Counted from the stretch's first letter, positions 1-7,824 are shown. The stretch: DNA of 32,311 nt from Chloroflexota bacterium (GCA_011523705.1 WTGC01000007.1:1-32311); one strand, 5' to 3'. The notes: generated from the sequence alone by a model not told the origin. A program made the numbers and translations.

Positions 1-8
1 GTTTTGAA

Positions 9-47
9 GCCCCTCCCTCATCTTGGGGGAGAGGTTTGGGGTGGGGG
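9..47. repeat. Family A C/G-rich dispersed hairpin repeat, copy 1
   Basis: Imperfect inverted repeat of the CCCCTCCC / GGGAGAGG type followed by a G-run. The same arrangement recurs near 2573, 14258, 24640, 27661, 29704 and 31600. It lies outside any gene and is best read on the minus strand. No tail of the longer copies is visible here. Confidence 0.6.
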
Positions 48-159
48 GTTTGCTCTTATTCTGACAAGCCCGCGCCGCCGCCATCGGCCGTAACTTGCAG
101 TGTTTGATGCAAACAATAGAGTCACATCTATAAGTGAGTCATTGGACAACTATAAGCCG

Positions 160-333
160 TTATCCGTCCGAGCGAGGCTTTGATTTACCCGGTTTCTTGG
201 GAGCGTCTTTGGGATCTGTGATAGTAGGCGTGTTGTCAGGAGGCGGGTGCGTCTGCTTGGGGTAAATTTTGTCGCCGTCCACTATGTACTCTGTCATGGG
301 CGTTTTGGTCACCGCCGTATTGTTTTCTCTCAT
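160..333 (-). CDS. Small hydrophilic Pro/Lys-rich protein, 57 aa, unknown function
   Basis: Not matched to any family I know. The frame opens with ATG at 333 and closes with TAA at 160-162. A strong Shine-Dalgarno GGAGG (345-341, minus strand) sits 7 nt before the ATG, which is the main support for a real gene. The product starts MRENNTAVTKTPMTEY, contains YIVDGDKIYPKQ, then becomes a proline- and lysine-rich tail ending KPRSDG. It has no signal peptide, no membrane segment and no cysteine, so it is probably cytosolic and largely disordered. The gene stands alone between a repeat (1-47) and the 3' end of the PfkB kinase, 71 bp away. It could be a chance ORF, but the ribosome site argues against that. 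Confidence 0.6.
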   Translation of the reverse strand: MRENNTAVTKTPMTEYIVDGDKIYPKQTHPPPDNTPTITDPKDAPKKPGKSKPRSDG

Positions 334-404
334 GCTGTGTCCTCCGCAATTGCCAGACCTTCATTTTGCATTCTACCGAACGTAACAAAACTGTTGGAGG
401 TTGC

Positions 405-1346
405 CTACCGTCGTTCCAACTGAAAAGCCCGCGCCGCCGCCATCGTCGGCAAAGAGGGAATCGCGCCCTTTTGCAGGCATGTCAGCGCCCCGACGGCATT
501 GGCGAAATCGAGAATCCGCGGCAGCCGCGCGCGCCAGCTGCCGCGATTCTCCAGGATGCCGATCAGCATCGCCGCGACGAAAGCATCGCCCGCGCCCGTG
601 GTATCGGTCGCCTGGACCGCGTAGCCGCCATGCTCAACGCGGGTTCCGTCCTTGAGATGGACGACCGCGCCCTTCGCCCCATAGGTGACGCAGATCATCT
701 CCATAGAATCACGCCACAGCGGACTGATATCAGCGCCGCCGGTCAGGAATTCCAGCTCCTCGTCGCTGATCTTCAGCAGATTGGCTGTCTCCAAGCCCGA
801 AAGCATACCGGCTCTGGCCGCTTCGGCGCTGTCCCAAAGCGGCAGGCGCAGGTTGGGATCGTAGGAGATGAATTTGCCGCGCGACTGTGCATGTTCCAAA
901 GCCAGACGCAGGGCGGAAGCGGCCGGTTCGCGGATGAAGGTGATGCTGCCATGATGAAAGACGTCGCAGGCGTCAATCAAGGCGGTATCGACATCGGCAG
1001 GCTGCATCAGCATGTCCGCCGAGGGATGGCGGTAGAACATGAAGCTGCGGTCGCCATCAGCGGTGTTGGAGACGAAAGCCAGCGCCGTGCGCGCCTCGCT
1101 CGAATAGGTCAGTCCCCGGATGTCGACATTCTCCGCCGCCAGCACGCCAGCCAGGTAGCGACCGAAGGGGTCGTCACCCACCTGCCCCATGAAGGCGCTG
1201 GGATAACCCAGGCGCGCGACAGCGGCGGCGACGTTGGCCGGCGCGCCGCCCGGCGCCTTGACAAAGCCGGAGGCATCGCCGACAGTCACGCCCATTTCCA
1301 GGGCGACAAAATCAATCAGCAGTTCGCCGAAGCACAAAACGGACAT
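405..1346 (-). CDS. PfkB-family carbohydrate kinase (fructokinase-like)
   Basis: ATP-dependent sugar kinase of the ribokinase/PfkB fold, 313 aa, the usual family length. It begins with the typical beta strand SVLCFGELLIDF. The substrate-side motif GGAPANVA is at residues 33-40. The ATP/anion-hole motif DTTGAGDAF is at 248-256, with Asp254 the expected catalytic base. The C-terminal GAIPSLPT is also typical. It most resembles fructokinases, but the exact sugar cannot be read from sequence. The start at 1346 was chosen because residues upstream of it in the same frame are Arg-rich and unlike the family. The ribosome site is weak. It lies 47 bp downstream of the methyltransferase gene on the same strand, so co-transcription is possible. 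Confidence 0.9.
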   Translation of the reverse strand: MSVLCFGELLIDFVALEMGVTVGDASGFVKAPGGAPANVAAAVARLGYPSAFMGQVGDDPFGRYLAGVLAAENVDIRGLTYSSEARTALAFVSNTADGDRSFMFYRHPSADMLMQPADVDTALIDACDVFHHGSITFIREPAASALRLALEHAQSRGKFISYDPNLRLPLWDSAEAARAGMLSGLETANLLKISDEELEFLTGGADISPLWRDSMEMICVTYGAKGAVVHLKDGTRVEHGGYAVQATDTTGAGDAFVAAMLIGILENRGSWRARLPRILDFANAVGALTCLQKGAIPSLPTMAAARAFQLERR

Positions 1347-1393
1347 GACTTGGAGATTATCAGTTGTGACTAAATTGCGCCAGCAATCGGCAC

Positions 1394-2251
1394 TCAGGCG
1401 TGATCGCGCGCGACAAAATCGCCGATGAAACCGCCGCGGTCGCTCGCGACGAGGGCGCCGACAGCAAGGTCGATCTCCAGGCTGCCGCTTGACTGCATCA
1501 TTTGGGTCATAAACTGACGCATAAAGATCATCATGTCGTCCCAACTGACATCATCTGGCAGGCTGTCTTGCCGCAGTTGACGCATGCTGTCGAGGTATTC
1601 CAGCGCCGGCTCAATATCGTCGAAGATCAGCTTACAGGGTAAATCGTGACGGACGACGGCGTAGAAGTGCCGCGCCAGAATCCGCGTGCCATTTTCCAAC
1701 GCGAAGGCTTCACAGGGCGGCGGCGGCGGTTGCACTTTGGCGCCGTTATCGCTAAGGAAGACGCTGGCACGGTGGATGAGCATCTGCAATTGAATCTGAT
1801 TTTGCAGGCTGTCAGTCGCCGCCAGCATCCGCCCGTCGGGCTTGAGCACGCGTTTAATTTCCGCCAAGCCCGCCTCAATATCGGCCAAGTGATAGAGCAC
1901 GTGATTCGCCATCACGAGGTCGAAGCTGTCGCTGTGATAAGGCAGCCGCATCCCATCGCCCAGCGCCAGGCGGTCGGCGGCGCAGGGGTGACAGCGCAGC
2001 AAATTCGGCGATAGATCCAGCGCGAAATAGGCTATATTGGGCTGCTCTTGCATCAGACAGGCGTAATGGCTGCCGGTGCCGGCGCCGATATCAAGGATGA
2101 CTTCGTCGCCGACCCAGTCGATGGTATCCAGCGTCCAGCGCACAAAATCCACGCGAGGAAAGGAGTATCTTGCCTGCGTCTCTTCCAGTATGCGCAGGTT
2201 TCTATCGGTCTCGTAATAGCGGCGGATCGCGTCTGCCTGGTCCTGCGCCAT
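1394..2251 (-). CDS. Class I SAM-dependent methyltransferase
   Basis: 285-aa cytosolic methyltransferase of the Methyltransf_11 type. Motif I, VILDIGAGTG, is at about residues 51-60 and would bind S-adenosylmethionine. Downstream come LALGDGMRLPYHSDSFDLV (acidic loop and motif IV region) and a post-motif stretch, EIKRVLKPDGRML, typical of this family. The N-terminal 45 residues are helical and charged. The C-terminal third (about 190-285) is not diagnostic and probably defines the unknown substrate. A good sigma70-like promoter lies upstream (2291-2318). The PfkB kinase follows 47 bp downstream, but no shared pathway is obvious. Family assignment is firm; substrate is unknown. Confidence 0.88.
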   Translation of the reverse strand: MAQDQADAIRRYYETDRNLRILEETQARYSFPRVDFVRWTLDTIDWVGDEVILDIGAGTGSHYACLMQEQPNIAYFALDLSPNLLRCHPCAADRLALGDGMRLPYHSDSFDLVMANHVLYHLADIEAGLAEIKRVLKPDGRMLAATDSLQNQIQLQMLIHRASVFLSDNGAKVQPPPPPCEAFALENGTRILARHFYAVVRHDLPCKLIFDDIEPALEYLDSMRQLRQDSLPDDVSWDDMMIFMRQFMTQMMQSSGSLEIDLAVGALVASDRGGFIGDFVARDHA

Positions 2252-2290
2252 TGCCGGCCGTCAAGCTTCCATCTGATTAACCCTAATCTT

Positions 2291-2318
2291 ACTATACAGC
2301 CGAATCCGCGAACTGCAA
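2291..2318 (-). promoter_or_regulatory. Putative sigma70-type promoter for the methyltransferase gene
   Basis: On the minus strand a -35 TTGCAG (2318-2313) is followed after 16 nt by a -10 TATAGT (2296-2291). The start codon lies 39 nt further on. Spacing and boxes fit a housekeeping promoter; assigned by eye. Confidence 0.45.
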
Positions 2319-2424
2319 GCATCGGCGTTCCTGGCGCGCGGCGGCAATACGACCTTCTGCGGGGCGAGCCAGCGGCTTGTTTTCACGCTAAGCGCTGCTC
2401 GCCCGTACATGTTGGCGGCGCGAC

Positions 2425-2450
2425 GGGCGACCTGAATGATCGCCCCTACA
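2425..2450 (-). repeat. Family B GGGGCGA hairpin
   Basis: GGGCGA (2425-2430) pairs with TCGCCC (2440-2445). On the minus strand it reads GTAGGGGCGA followed by a short loop and TCGCCC, the same plan as the copies at 14431, 29633 and 30131. Confidence 0.55.
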
Positions 2451-2572
2451 AGGCTTGTCCGAAAACTCGATTTTCGCACGCTAATATCCGGAGCGTTGCC
2501 TCGTCAACAATAGAATCGGGCTCAAACTTGTCGAAAGTTGACATATTGTTACAGATTCCGCAAAGCTTGGCT

Positions 2573-2599
2573 CCCCCTCTCCCCTTGTGGGAGAGGGGG
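2573..2599. repeat. Family A hairpin, perfect 11-bp stem
   Basis: CCCCCTCTCCC (2573-2583) pairs perfectly with GGGAGAGGGGG (2589-2599) across a 5-nt loop. It sits just beyond the nitroreductase stop codon and could also act as a transcription barrier, though no T-run follows. Confidence 0.7.
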
Positions 2600-2627
2600 T
2601 CCGGGGGGTGAGGGGTAGACAAGCGAC

Positions 2628-3272
2628 CTACGCGCCCCAGGTTTCCCAGTATGTCAGTTCTTTGGCGGGTACGCGGTCGGCTATTTGGAAGGTCTCGCCC
2701 GTGAAATAGGCGGCGGGCAGCAGGGCAGCCGTCGTGTAATCGTCGGGGATGCCCAAGACTTCGTTGCATTCTTTCTCAAAGCTGAGGTGCAGCGTCGTCC
2801 AAGCCGAGCCGATGCCGCGCGCCCGCAGCGCCAGCATCAGCGACCAGGCGGCCGGGATGATCGAGCCGTACATGCCGGCGTTGGCGGCCGGGCTGGCGTC
2901 GCTCGCCCGACCCTGTACGCAGGGGAAGATCATCAGCGGCACCTCGTGCATGTGGTCGGCCAGGTAACGCGCCGAGCTGACGACGCGCTGCATCTGCGCC
3001 GAAGGTTCTTCGCCGGGCGCGGAGCGCGTCGCCACGCCAGCGTAGGCGTACCAGGAGTCTTTGTAGTATTGGGCGACCTTCGCCTTCTTTTCCGCGTCAG
3101 TGACGATCAGCCACTTCCAGCCTTGCCGATTGCTGCCGGTCGGCGCTTGAATCGCGATTTCCAGGCAGCGCTCCACCGTGGCGCGGTCGACCGGGCGCGT
3201 CAAGTCCAGCCGCTTGCGCACGCTGCGCGTCGTCTCCAGGATGTAATCTACTGATGCCAGGTCGAAGTTCAT
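2628..3272 (-). CDS. Nitroreductase-family protein
   Basis: 214-aa FMN-dependent oxidoreductase of the nitroreductase superfamily, which reduces nitro groups, quinones or flavin-type substrates with NAD(P)H. The N-terminal TTRSVRKRLD is the usual phosphate/FMN-contacting Arg-Ser-x-Arg motif. APTGSNRQGWKWLIV is the second FMN-contact motif. The C-terminal half contains ARGIGSAWTTLH and LGIPDDYTTAALLPAAY, both typical of the fold. There is no signal peptide, so it is cytosolic. The start is supported by AAGGAA about 7 nt before the ATG at 3272. Three tandem 9-bp repeats lie upstream at 3317-3343. Physiological substrate unknown. Confidence 0.9.
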   Translation of the reverse strand: MNFDLASVDYILETTRSVRKRLDLTRPVDRATVERCLEIAIQAPTGSNRQGWKWLIVTDAEKKAKVAQYYKDSWYAYAGVATRSAPGEEPSAQMQRVVSSARYLADHMHEVPLMIFPCVQGRASDASPAANAGMYGSIIPAAWSLMLALRARGIGSAWTTLHLSFEKECNEVLGIPDDYTTAALLPAAYFTGETFQIADRVPAKELTYWETWGA

Positions 3273-3316
3273 TGTCCGTTCCTTTCTCGCTGAATGTCTG
3301 CATTAGAATATTTACC

Positions 3317-3343
3317 ACCGAGTACACCGAGTACACCGAGTAT
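3317..3343. repeat. Three tandem 9-bp repeats upstream of the nitroreductase
   Basis: ACCGAGTAC occurs twice and ACCGAGTAT once, head to tail, 45 bp before the nitroreductase start. This could be a regulator-binding array or one of the short tandem repeats common in intergenic DNA. Confidence 0.7.
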
Positions 3344-3365
3344 CTGTACGGAGTGGCGTTGCATG

Positions 3366-4094
3366 TTAGTGGTCGTCCGTGATAAATGTCTCCGCCAGCC
3401 AGGCCAGAATCAGACGGCTGACGCTATCGTATTCCGAATCGAAGAGGCGCGTGCCATGGGCGCGACCACGATAGAGGCGGGCGGAGACATCGCCCTTGGC
3501 GTTGAGAAACATCTGGCGGATGGCGGTTGAACTGCTGGCGTCATACTGCGCCGCGACCAAAAGCGCCGCCCGGCTTGCCAAGCCATCGACCAGCGCCGAT
3601 TCCGGTTTGACGCCGCGATAATCCAGCCCAGGCGAGAGGGCGATGGCGCCGCGGCAGCTCTCCACGCGGGCGCAACTGATGAGCGCGACATTGGCGCCGA
3701 TGCTGCCGCCGATGATGGCCAAGCCCTCATCGCCGAGATGCCGATTCTCACTCAGCCAGCCGACCCAGCCCACAGCCACGTCATCAATCGCTTCCTCCCA
3801 ATCACGCGTCCCGCCGGAATCGCCGTGCCCGCGCAGGTCGATGTTGAGCAGGGCGTAGCCATCGGCGCGCAAGTCGGGGATGAGCGGGTCCCAGGCGGCG
3901 CGGATGCTGTTGAGCATGTGCAGGAGCAGGATGACGGGGGCGTCGGCATCGGCGGGGTAGAAGTCGGCGGTGAGGGTTGCGTCGGCGCGGGTGAGGGTGA
4001 TGGTTTGGTGGGTGGGCGGGGCTTGGGCGGTGACGGGGACGGTTAGGGATAGGTGAAGTAAAGCGAAAGTAATGCTTGCTAGCAGTTTGCGCAT
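3366..4094 (-). CDS. Exported alpha/beta hydrolase
   Basis: 242-aa serine hydrolase with an N-terminal signal peptide (MRKLLASITFALLHLSLTV, with Ala-Gln-Ala near residue 25), so it should act outside the cytoplasmic membrane. The oxyanion-hole strand is VILLLHMLNS. The nucleophile elbow is IGGSIGAN with Ser131. Asp185 (AAQYDASSS) and His213 (RAHGTRLF) complete the likely triad. DLRGHGDSGG is characteristic of the fold. It resembles esterase or dienelactone-hydrolase-like enzymes, but the substrate is not evident. The start has AGGAT about 6 nt upstream. It lies 39 bp downstream of the restriction endonuclease on the same strand and could receive read-through, though its base composition matches the core genome rather than the restriction genes. 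Confidence 0.85.
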   Translation of the reverse strand: MRKLLASITFALLHLSLTVPVTAQAPPTHQTITLTRADATLTADFYPADADAPVILLLHMLNSIRAAWDPLIPDLRADGYALLNIDLRGHGDSGGTRDWEEAIDDVAVGWVGWLSENRHLGDEGLAIIGGSIGANVALISCARVESCRGAIALSPGLDYRGVKPESALVDGLASRAALLVAAQYDASSSTAIRQMFLNAKGDVSARLYRGRAHGTRLFDSEYDSVSRLILAWLAETFITDDH

Positions 4095-4133
4095 GGTGGG
4101 ATCCTGGCCCGAGAATTGGCGGATGCGGAGCGT

Positions 4134-4958
4134 CTACTCATTTCTTGACGAACTGGATACTTCGCTGACAATGCCTACGTTTTCACTCTTCGAAACGAAT
4201 TCTGTCAGTCGCTCCCACGCAATCGTGCCATCGTCATTCGAGTACGTGTTCAGGAAATCACGCAGAAGCCGATTCAGAAAACTCTCGTATTCCTCTTGGA
4301 AAGCCATGTTCCTTTTCTTGGCGCGATACCCGAGCGGCTCGATAATGTCCGTATAAAATTGCGGATTTCCAGAAATTAGATGCCAGAAATCCTGCCCACA
4401 AAGCTTCCAGTATTCGATTTCGGCAACAACTCTGCCCGCTTCTTTGATTTTGCCTAACTTGCGCGGCTTTCTTTCCTTGCCATACATGCAGCCGTTCACG
4501 GGGACTATCATTTGATCGGGGAAGTTTGAACTTAGGCGGGCGACACCGTCGCGGAAGTGTCGATACATTCGGTTGACCTGGCTGGAGTTACCCCAGTTGG
4601 GACCCGATTTGATGTCGACCATATAGACGATACGATTCTTTTCGAAGACAAGATCAATACCCGTGAGCTCCGCGGTTGATGGCTTGTAACCGCCATAAAC
4701 CTGCTCGGCCACGAAGACCGCGACACCCTCCAAGAACGTTCCAAACAGACCCTCTTCCTGTGAAGACAGAAAAGCGTCCATTATGCCGGTTATCATGCGT
4801 GTTACGCTGGGCGACTTGGCCTTGAACAGATATGGGTTTTTCCTGCTAAGTACATCATTGAGCTGCTTTTTCTTAACCGTGTCCAGGCGCTTCTCATGGA
4901 AGGATCCGATGTTTGCTTCCACGTAGTTTTGAACCGCCTGCAGCAAGTCGTCGCTCAT
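4134..4958 (-). CDS. Type II restriction endonuclease, PmeII family
   Basis: 274-aa endonuclease expected to cut unmodified invading DNA at the site protected by the adjacent methylase. The region from NPYLFKAKSPSVTRMITG through FLEGVAVFVAEQVYGG matches my memory of the PmeII/EcoO109I-type family. The PD-(D/E)xK core appears as GIDLVF (Asp102) and VDIKSGPNWGNSSQ (Asp115, Lys117). Conserved NGCMYGK, CGQDFWHLISGN and DIIEPLGYRAK follow. The length is normal and no inactivating change is visible. It starts 7 nt after the methylase stop, so the two are certainly one transcript. Methylase first is the safe expression order. The gene is AT-richer than its neighbours, suggesting transfer. The recognition site cannot be deduced. 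Confidence 0.88.
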   Translation of the reverse strand: MSDDLLQAVQNYVEANIGSFHEKRLDTVKKKQLNDVLSRKNPYLFKAKSPSVTRMITGIMDAFLSSQEEGLFGTFLEGVAVFVAEQVYGGYKPSTAELTGIDLVFEKNRIVYMVDIKSGPNWGNSSQVNRMYRHFRDGVARLSSNFPDQMIVPVNGCMYGKERKPRKLGKIKEAGRVVAEIEYWKLCGQDFWHLISGNPQFYTDIIEPLGYRAKKRNMAFQEEYESFLNRLLRDFLNTYSNDDGTIAWERLTEFVSKSENVGIVSEVSSSSRNE

Positions 4959-4965
4959 TCCCGCC

Positions 4966-5805
4966 TCAGAGAAGTTGCTTTTGTGCGTGTCCCAGCCGCG
5001 CTTCTATCGCTTCGACGTATTCCGGCACGATCTCGATCCCGATCGCCTTGCGCTTCATCTCGCGCGCGACATAAAGCGTTGTCCCGGAACCGGCGAAAGG
5101 ATCGAGGACGGTATCGCCCGGCGCCGTAAAGAGCTTGATAAACCATTCTGGAAGCTGCTTCGGAAATACCGCGCTATGTCCCTGATTGTTGGTCTCTGTA
5201 GCCATGTGTATAACATTGGTAGGATAGACCTTTTCTCGCCCGACCCAGTTTGAGATGTTCTTGCCAAATCCACTTTCTACTTTGGATTCGTCGCGAATCT
5301 TGTCAGTTTCGCTCAGCTTTCTGAGCCGCTTCTCCGCCCATTCGCCAACTGGCACCATGACTTCTTCTTGATACATGTCGAACTTCTTGGATTTGTTGAA
5401 TTGCAGCAACCGCTCCCATGAATCTCTGAAGCGATTGGGCCATTTGCCCGGGTAACAATTCTTCTTGTGCCAGATAAATTCTTCCGTCCAAAGCCAGCCT
5501 TGCTCGCGCATCGCCTTAATTAAATCAAGGACGTAGGTATGCCGCTCACCGTTGACAGCTTTCTCTTTGATGTTGAGGATGAATGTTCCGCGCGGGTTCA
5601 GAACGCGCAAAAGCTCAAGCGATATCGGCAGAAACCAGTCGACGTACTCATCTGGGTGAATGCCGCCATAAGTCTTCTTGCGCTGATCGGCGTACGGCGG
5701 CGAAGTGAAAATCAACTGGACCGAGTCTGTATGCAATTGAGCCAGTTCAATGGCGGCGTCGCCAAGAATGACAAAGAAATCGTCAGACATTGTGTAGTCT
5801 GCCAT
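4966..5805 (-). CDS. Site-specific DNA methyltransferase (beta-class N4-C/N6-A)
   Basis: 279-aa amino-methyltransferase that protects the host from the neighbouring endonuclease. The catalytic motif TSPPY (residues 34-38) comes before the SAM-binding DPFAGSGTT (235-243), the order of the beta class. The Ser-Pro-Pro-Tyr form favours N4-methylcytosine but does not exclude N6-adenine. GHSAVFPKQLPEWFIKLF is the usual motif X region. The central 125-200 segment is the likely target-recognition part. Start uncertain: ATG 5805 or the internal ATG 5790 (MSDDFF); neither has a strong ribosome site. An imperfect palindrome and a TATACT box lie only 11-30 nt upstream, implying a very short leader. The GH5 gene ends 36 bp upstream. 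Confidence 0.92.
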   Translation of the reverse strand: MADYTMSDDFFVILGDAAIELAQLHTDSVQLIFTSPPYADQRKKTYGGIHPDEYVDWFLPISLELLRVLNPRGTFILNIKEKAVNGERHTYVLDLIKAMREQGWLWTEEFIWHKKNCYPGKWPNRFRDSWERLLQFNKSKKFDMYQEEVMVPVGEWAEKRLRKLSETDKIRDESKVESGFGKNISNWVGREKVYPTNVIHMATETNNQGHSAVFPKQLPEWFIKLFTAPGDTVLDPFAGSGTTLYVAREMKRKAIGIEIVPEYVEAIEARLGHAQKQLL

Positions 5806-5815
5806 GTTCTAACTC

Positions 5816-5835
5816 TAGTATACAATTGTAGTCTA
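5816..5835 (-). promoter_or_regulatory. Imperfect 20-bp palindrome and -10 box before the methylase
   Basis: TAGTATACAATTGTAGTCTA is palindromic at 16 of 20 positions, with a perfect core TACAATTGTA. On the minus strand it contains TATACT (5822-5817), which fits a -10 box and would give a nearly leaderless methylase mRNA. It could be an operator for self-regulation; no controller gene is seen. Confidence 0.4.
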
Positions 5836-5841
5836 TCGTTC

Positions 5842-7824
5842 CTAGTCCTGCATGGTGGACTTTTTCCCAGCCCGCCCCAGCAGATAAAGCAGCAACACCA
5901 CAACGAGCCCGACAATCGCCAGCTTGTCCCAGGGCGAGAGCTCGGGCGGCGGCGGCGTATTCGAGATGACACGAATCAGATGCGGCATGTCTTTGTCGCT
6001 GTGGCGATAGAGCAGGCGCTGTTCATCGCGCAGCACCTCATATTCCCCATCGCTGACCTCGACAAGGTAGCCCTCGGGAAACTGCGAGTTGGGCACGAAG
6101 ATCTCGGTCGGCTCGGTGATGGCGCTGTCATGGCGGAAGCTGAAGGTGAAGAGCCCGCGCTTGCGGTCAAAGCGCATATTCAGCGGCTGGCCCGCGACTT
6201 TCCTGGCGTAGGGACGGACGACTGCGCTCAAGGCTCTTCCTCCAGAATCGATATCGCTCGGGTCGTTCTGCTGGTCGCGGCTGAAGATGGAAAGGTCTTC
6301 GCCGTTCCAACCATCGCCCCTTTCGTTGGTATTGTCCGGACTGTAATTCCAAAGCGTGTAATTCAGCAGATGGTCATCGAGGGCGCGCAGATTGTAATCC
6401 AGCGCGTCCGCCTGCGCCGAGAAATCGCCGTTGCGGTAAGCGTCGGCGCCGTTCATGTCAATGGGAACGCCGAACTCGCCGATGACGATCGGCACATCGC
6501 CCAGGGCCTCGTCCGCGAATCGGCGAAAGCGGCCCATTTGATCGCTGAAATAATTGCGGATGTCAGCCTCGCCGATCAGCGGGCGCATGCTGAACAGGTC
6601 GAAGTTGAGATGCGGATTGAAACGGCGGGTGAAAAGCGTCATGCCGTCATAGAAATGGGGCGCGTAGACCAACTTGCAGGCGTCTTCAAGGCGCGGCGGC
6701 GGCGCGAATGGCTCGGCTTCGAGGAAGATATGCGCTTCGGGCATGACCGCGTGGATGCCATCGGCGAAGCGCTCAATGAAGGGCGCCAGGAAGTCCTGGC
6801 TGAAATTGGCGCGAGCGAAATGCCCCGGGCGCAGCAGGCGCGGCTGCCCGTCTTTGCCGACATCCCAAATGCCCTGCGCGCGCCAGACATCGGCGCAATC
6901 TTCGCGCCAGACGGTCGCGCCCCCCGGATCAATGCGCACAGTCTCGACCTTCAGAGGCGGCAGGCTGGGCAGGGGCGAGCCGAAATCGGAAGGTTCCTGC
7001 GCGAAGCCGTTGGCGAGGAAGATCGCCTGCGCCGGCGTCGGCATCACCCCGCGCTTAAAAGGCAGATGACCCAGCGCGCGCAGATCCGGCACGCCGATCA
7101 AGCCGTAGTGCGGCTCATTCATCGTGTCGAAGCCAAGCACGTTGGGCAAGTGCCGAACCCGCTTCGCCACCTCAGCGAATGCGTCCACGTAGCGCTCTTG
7201 CAGGTAATCCTGAATATTCAGCCCGTCAACCAGCAGCTGCGGCGCGTAGGTCCGCCCGCCGAAAAAGAGCGTGAACATGGTGAAAGCGGCGAAACGATAA
7301 TAATTGTTCGCCCAGAGCATGTGAGGAAAATCGTCCGGCTGCTCTTGATGCAGCAGCGCGGCGCCGGTCTGATGGAAGCGCTCGACATCCAGGCCAGCCG
7401 CCTCGTAGGTCCAGGCAGGCGCGCCATCGCCGCCGGAGAAGCGACTCCAGACATCTTGGTGCGGGTCGATGAAGAGGTCAATGTCGTATTCCAGCGCCTT
7501 TTCGAGCACCGCTTCAAGGTAGTCAAGGTAGTCCTCATCGTAGATGCCCGGTCCCTCATGCTCAACCGCTTCCCAGGGGACGAGGAAGCGAAGGAAATCC
7601 AGCCCCCAATGCTTGAGACGGCCGAAGTGTTCATCGGCTTCTTTCAGCGGGAAGGGGCGCCCGATGAAGGAGACCTTGCGCTTCTCGGCCAGGCTGTCGG
7701 GCAGGTGGGTGGCGCCGGGCGGCTCGGTCGGGACCTTGCTGCTCCCGCTCAGGTTGACGCCGTGCAGGATGCGCGCGCGCCCCGCTTCGTCGATGAACCA
7801 GCGTCCGCGGGTGGTGAGTGGCAT
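5842..7824 (-). CDS. GH5 (GH5_12-like) beta-glucosylceramidase/steryl-glucosidase-type enzyme, C-terminally anchored
   Basis: 660-aa retaining glycoside hydrolase of family 5. The pattern HGVNLSGSSK, SFIGRPFPLKEADEHF, GIYDEDYLDYL, FIDPHQDVWSRFSGGDGAP matches the GH5_12 group, which includes fungal glucocerebrosidase and steryl-glucosidase enzymes. The acid/base is Glu237 (DTMNEPHYG) and the nucleophile Glu450 (VIGEFGVP). A beta-rich C-terminal domain spans about 545-620. A proline stretch leads into one hydrophobic helix (about 634-651) and a basic tail. There is no N-terminal signal peptide, so this looks like a tail-anchored protein, probably acting on membrane glycolipids. The start at 7824 has AGGA 9 nt upstream and begins directly at the fold. 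It sits between the restriction pair and the OLD gene. Glycolipid substrate is inferred from family only. Confidence 0.85.
   Translation of the reverse strand: MPLTTRGRWFIDEAGRARILHGVNLSGSSKVPTEPPGATHLPDSLAEKRKVSFIGRPFPLKEADEHFGRLKHWGLDFLRFLVPWEAVEHEGPGIYDEDYLDYLEAVLEKALEYDIDLFIDPHQDVWSRFSGGDGAPAWTYEAAGLDVERFHQTGAALLHQEQPDDFPHMLWANNYYRFAAFTMFTLFFGGRTYAPQLLVDGLNIQDYLQERYVDAFAEVAKRVRHLPNVLGFDTMNEPHYGLIGVPDLRALGHLPFKRGVMPTPAQAIFLANGFAQEPSDFGSPLPSLPPLKVETVRIDPGGATVWREDCADVWRAQGIWDVGKDGQPRLLRPGHFARANFSQDFLAPFIERFADGIHAVMPEAHIFLEAEPFAPPPRLEDACKLVYAPHFYDGMTLFTRRFNPHLNFDLFSMRPLIGEADIRNYFSDQMGRFRRFADEALGDVPIVIGEFGVPIDMNGADAYRNGDFSAQADALDYNLRALDDHLLNYTLWNYSPDNTNERGDGWNGEDLSIFSRDQQNDPSDIDSGGRALSAVVRPYARKVAGQPLNMRFDRKRGLFTFSFRHDSAITEPTEIFVPNSQFPEGYLVEVSDGEYEVLRDEQRLLYRHSDKDMPHLIRVISNTPPPPELSPWDKLAIVGLVVVLLLYLLGRAGKKSTMQD

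Larger units (their letters stand above)
2252..2627. other. Intergenic region with repeats, no gene
   Basis: This gap holds the methyltransferase promoter, a family B hairpin (2425-2450), a GGCTTGTCCG motif (2452-2461) that recurs near other repeats at 14187 and 27607, and a perfect 11-bp family A hairpin (2573-2599). The frames crossing it lack ribosome sites and look like translated repeats. Confidence 0.6.

Noticed and set aside
9..47. Rho-independent terminator or CRISPR-like repeat
   Set aside because: There is no T-run after the stem and no regular spacing; the sequence belongs to a dispersed intergenic family.
366..1373. Plus-strand ORF of 335 codons opposite the PfkB kinase
   Set aside because: Mirror of a well-conserved kinase; no domain recognisable in the product.
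2446..2769. Minus-strand ORF of 107 codons at the nitroreductase 3' end
   Set aside because: Overlaps the nitroreductase in another frame and then reads through the family A hairpin.
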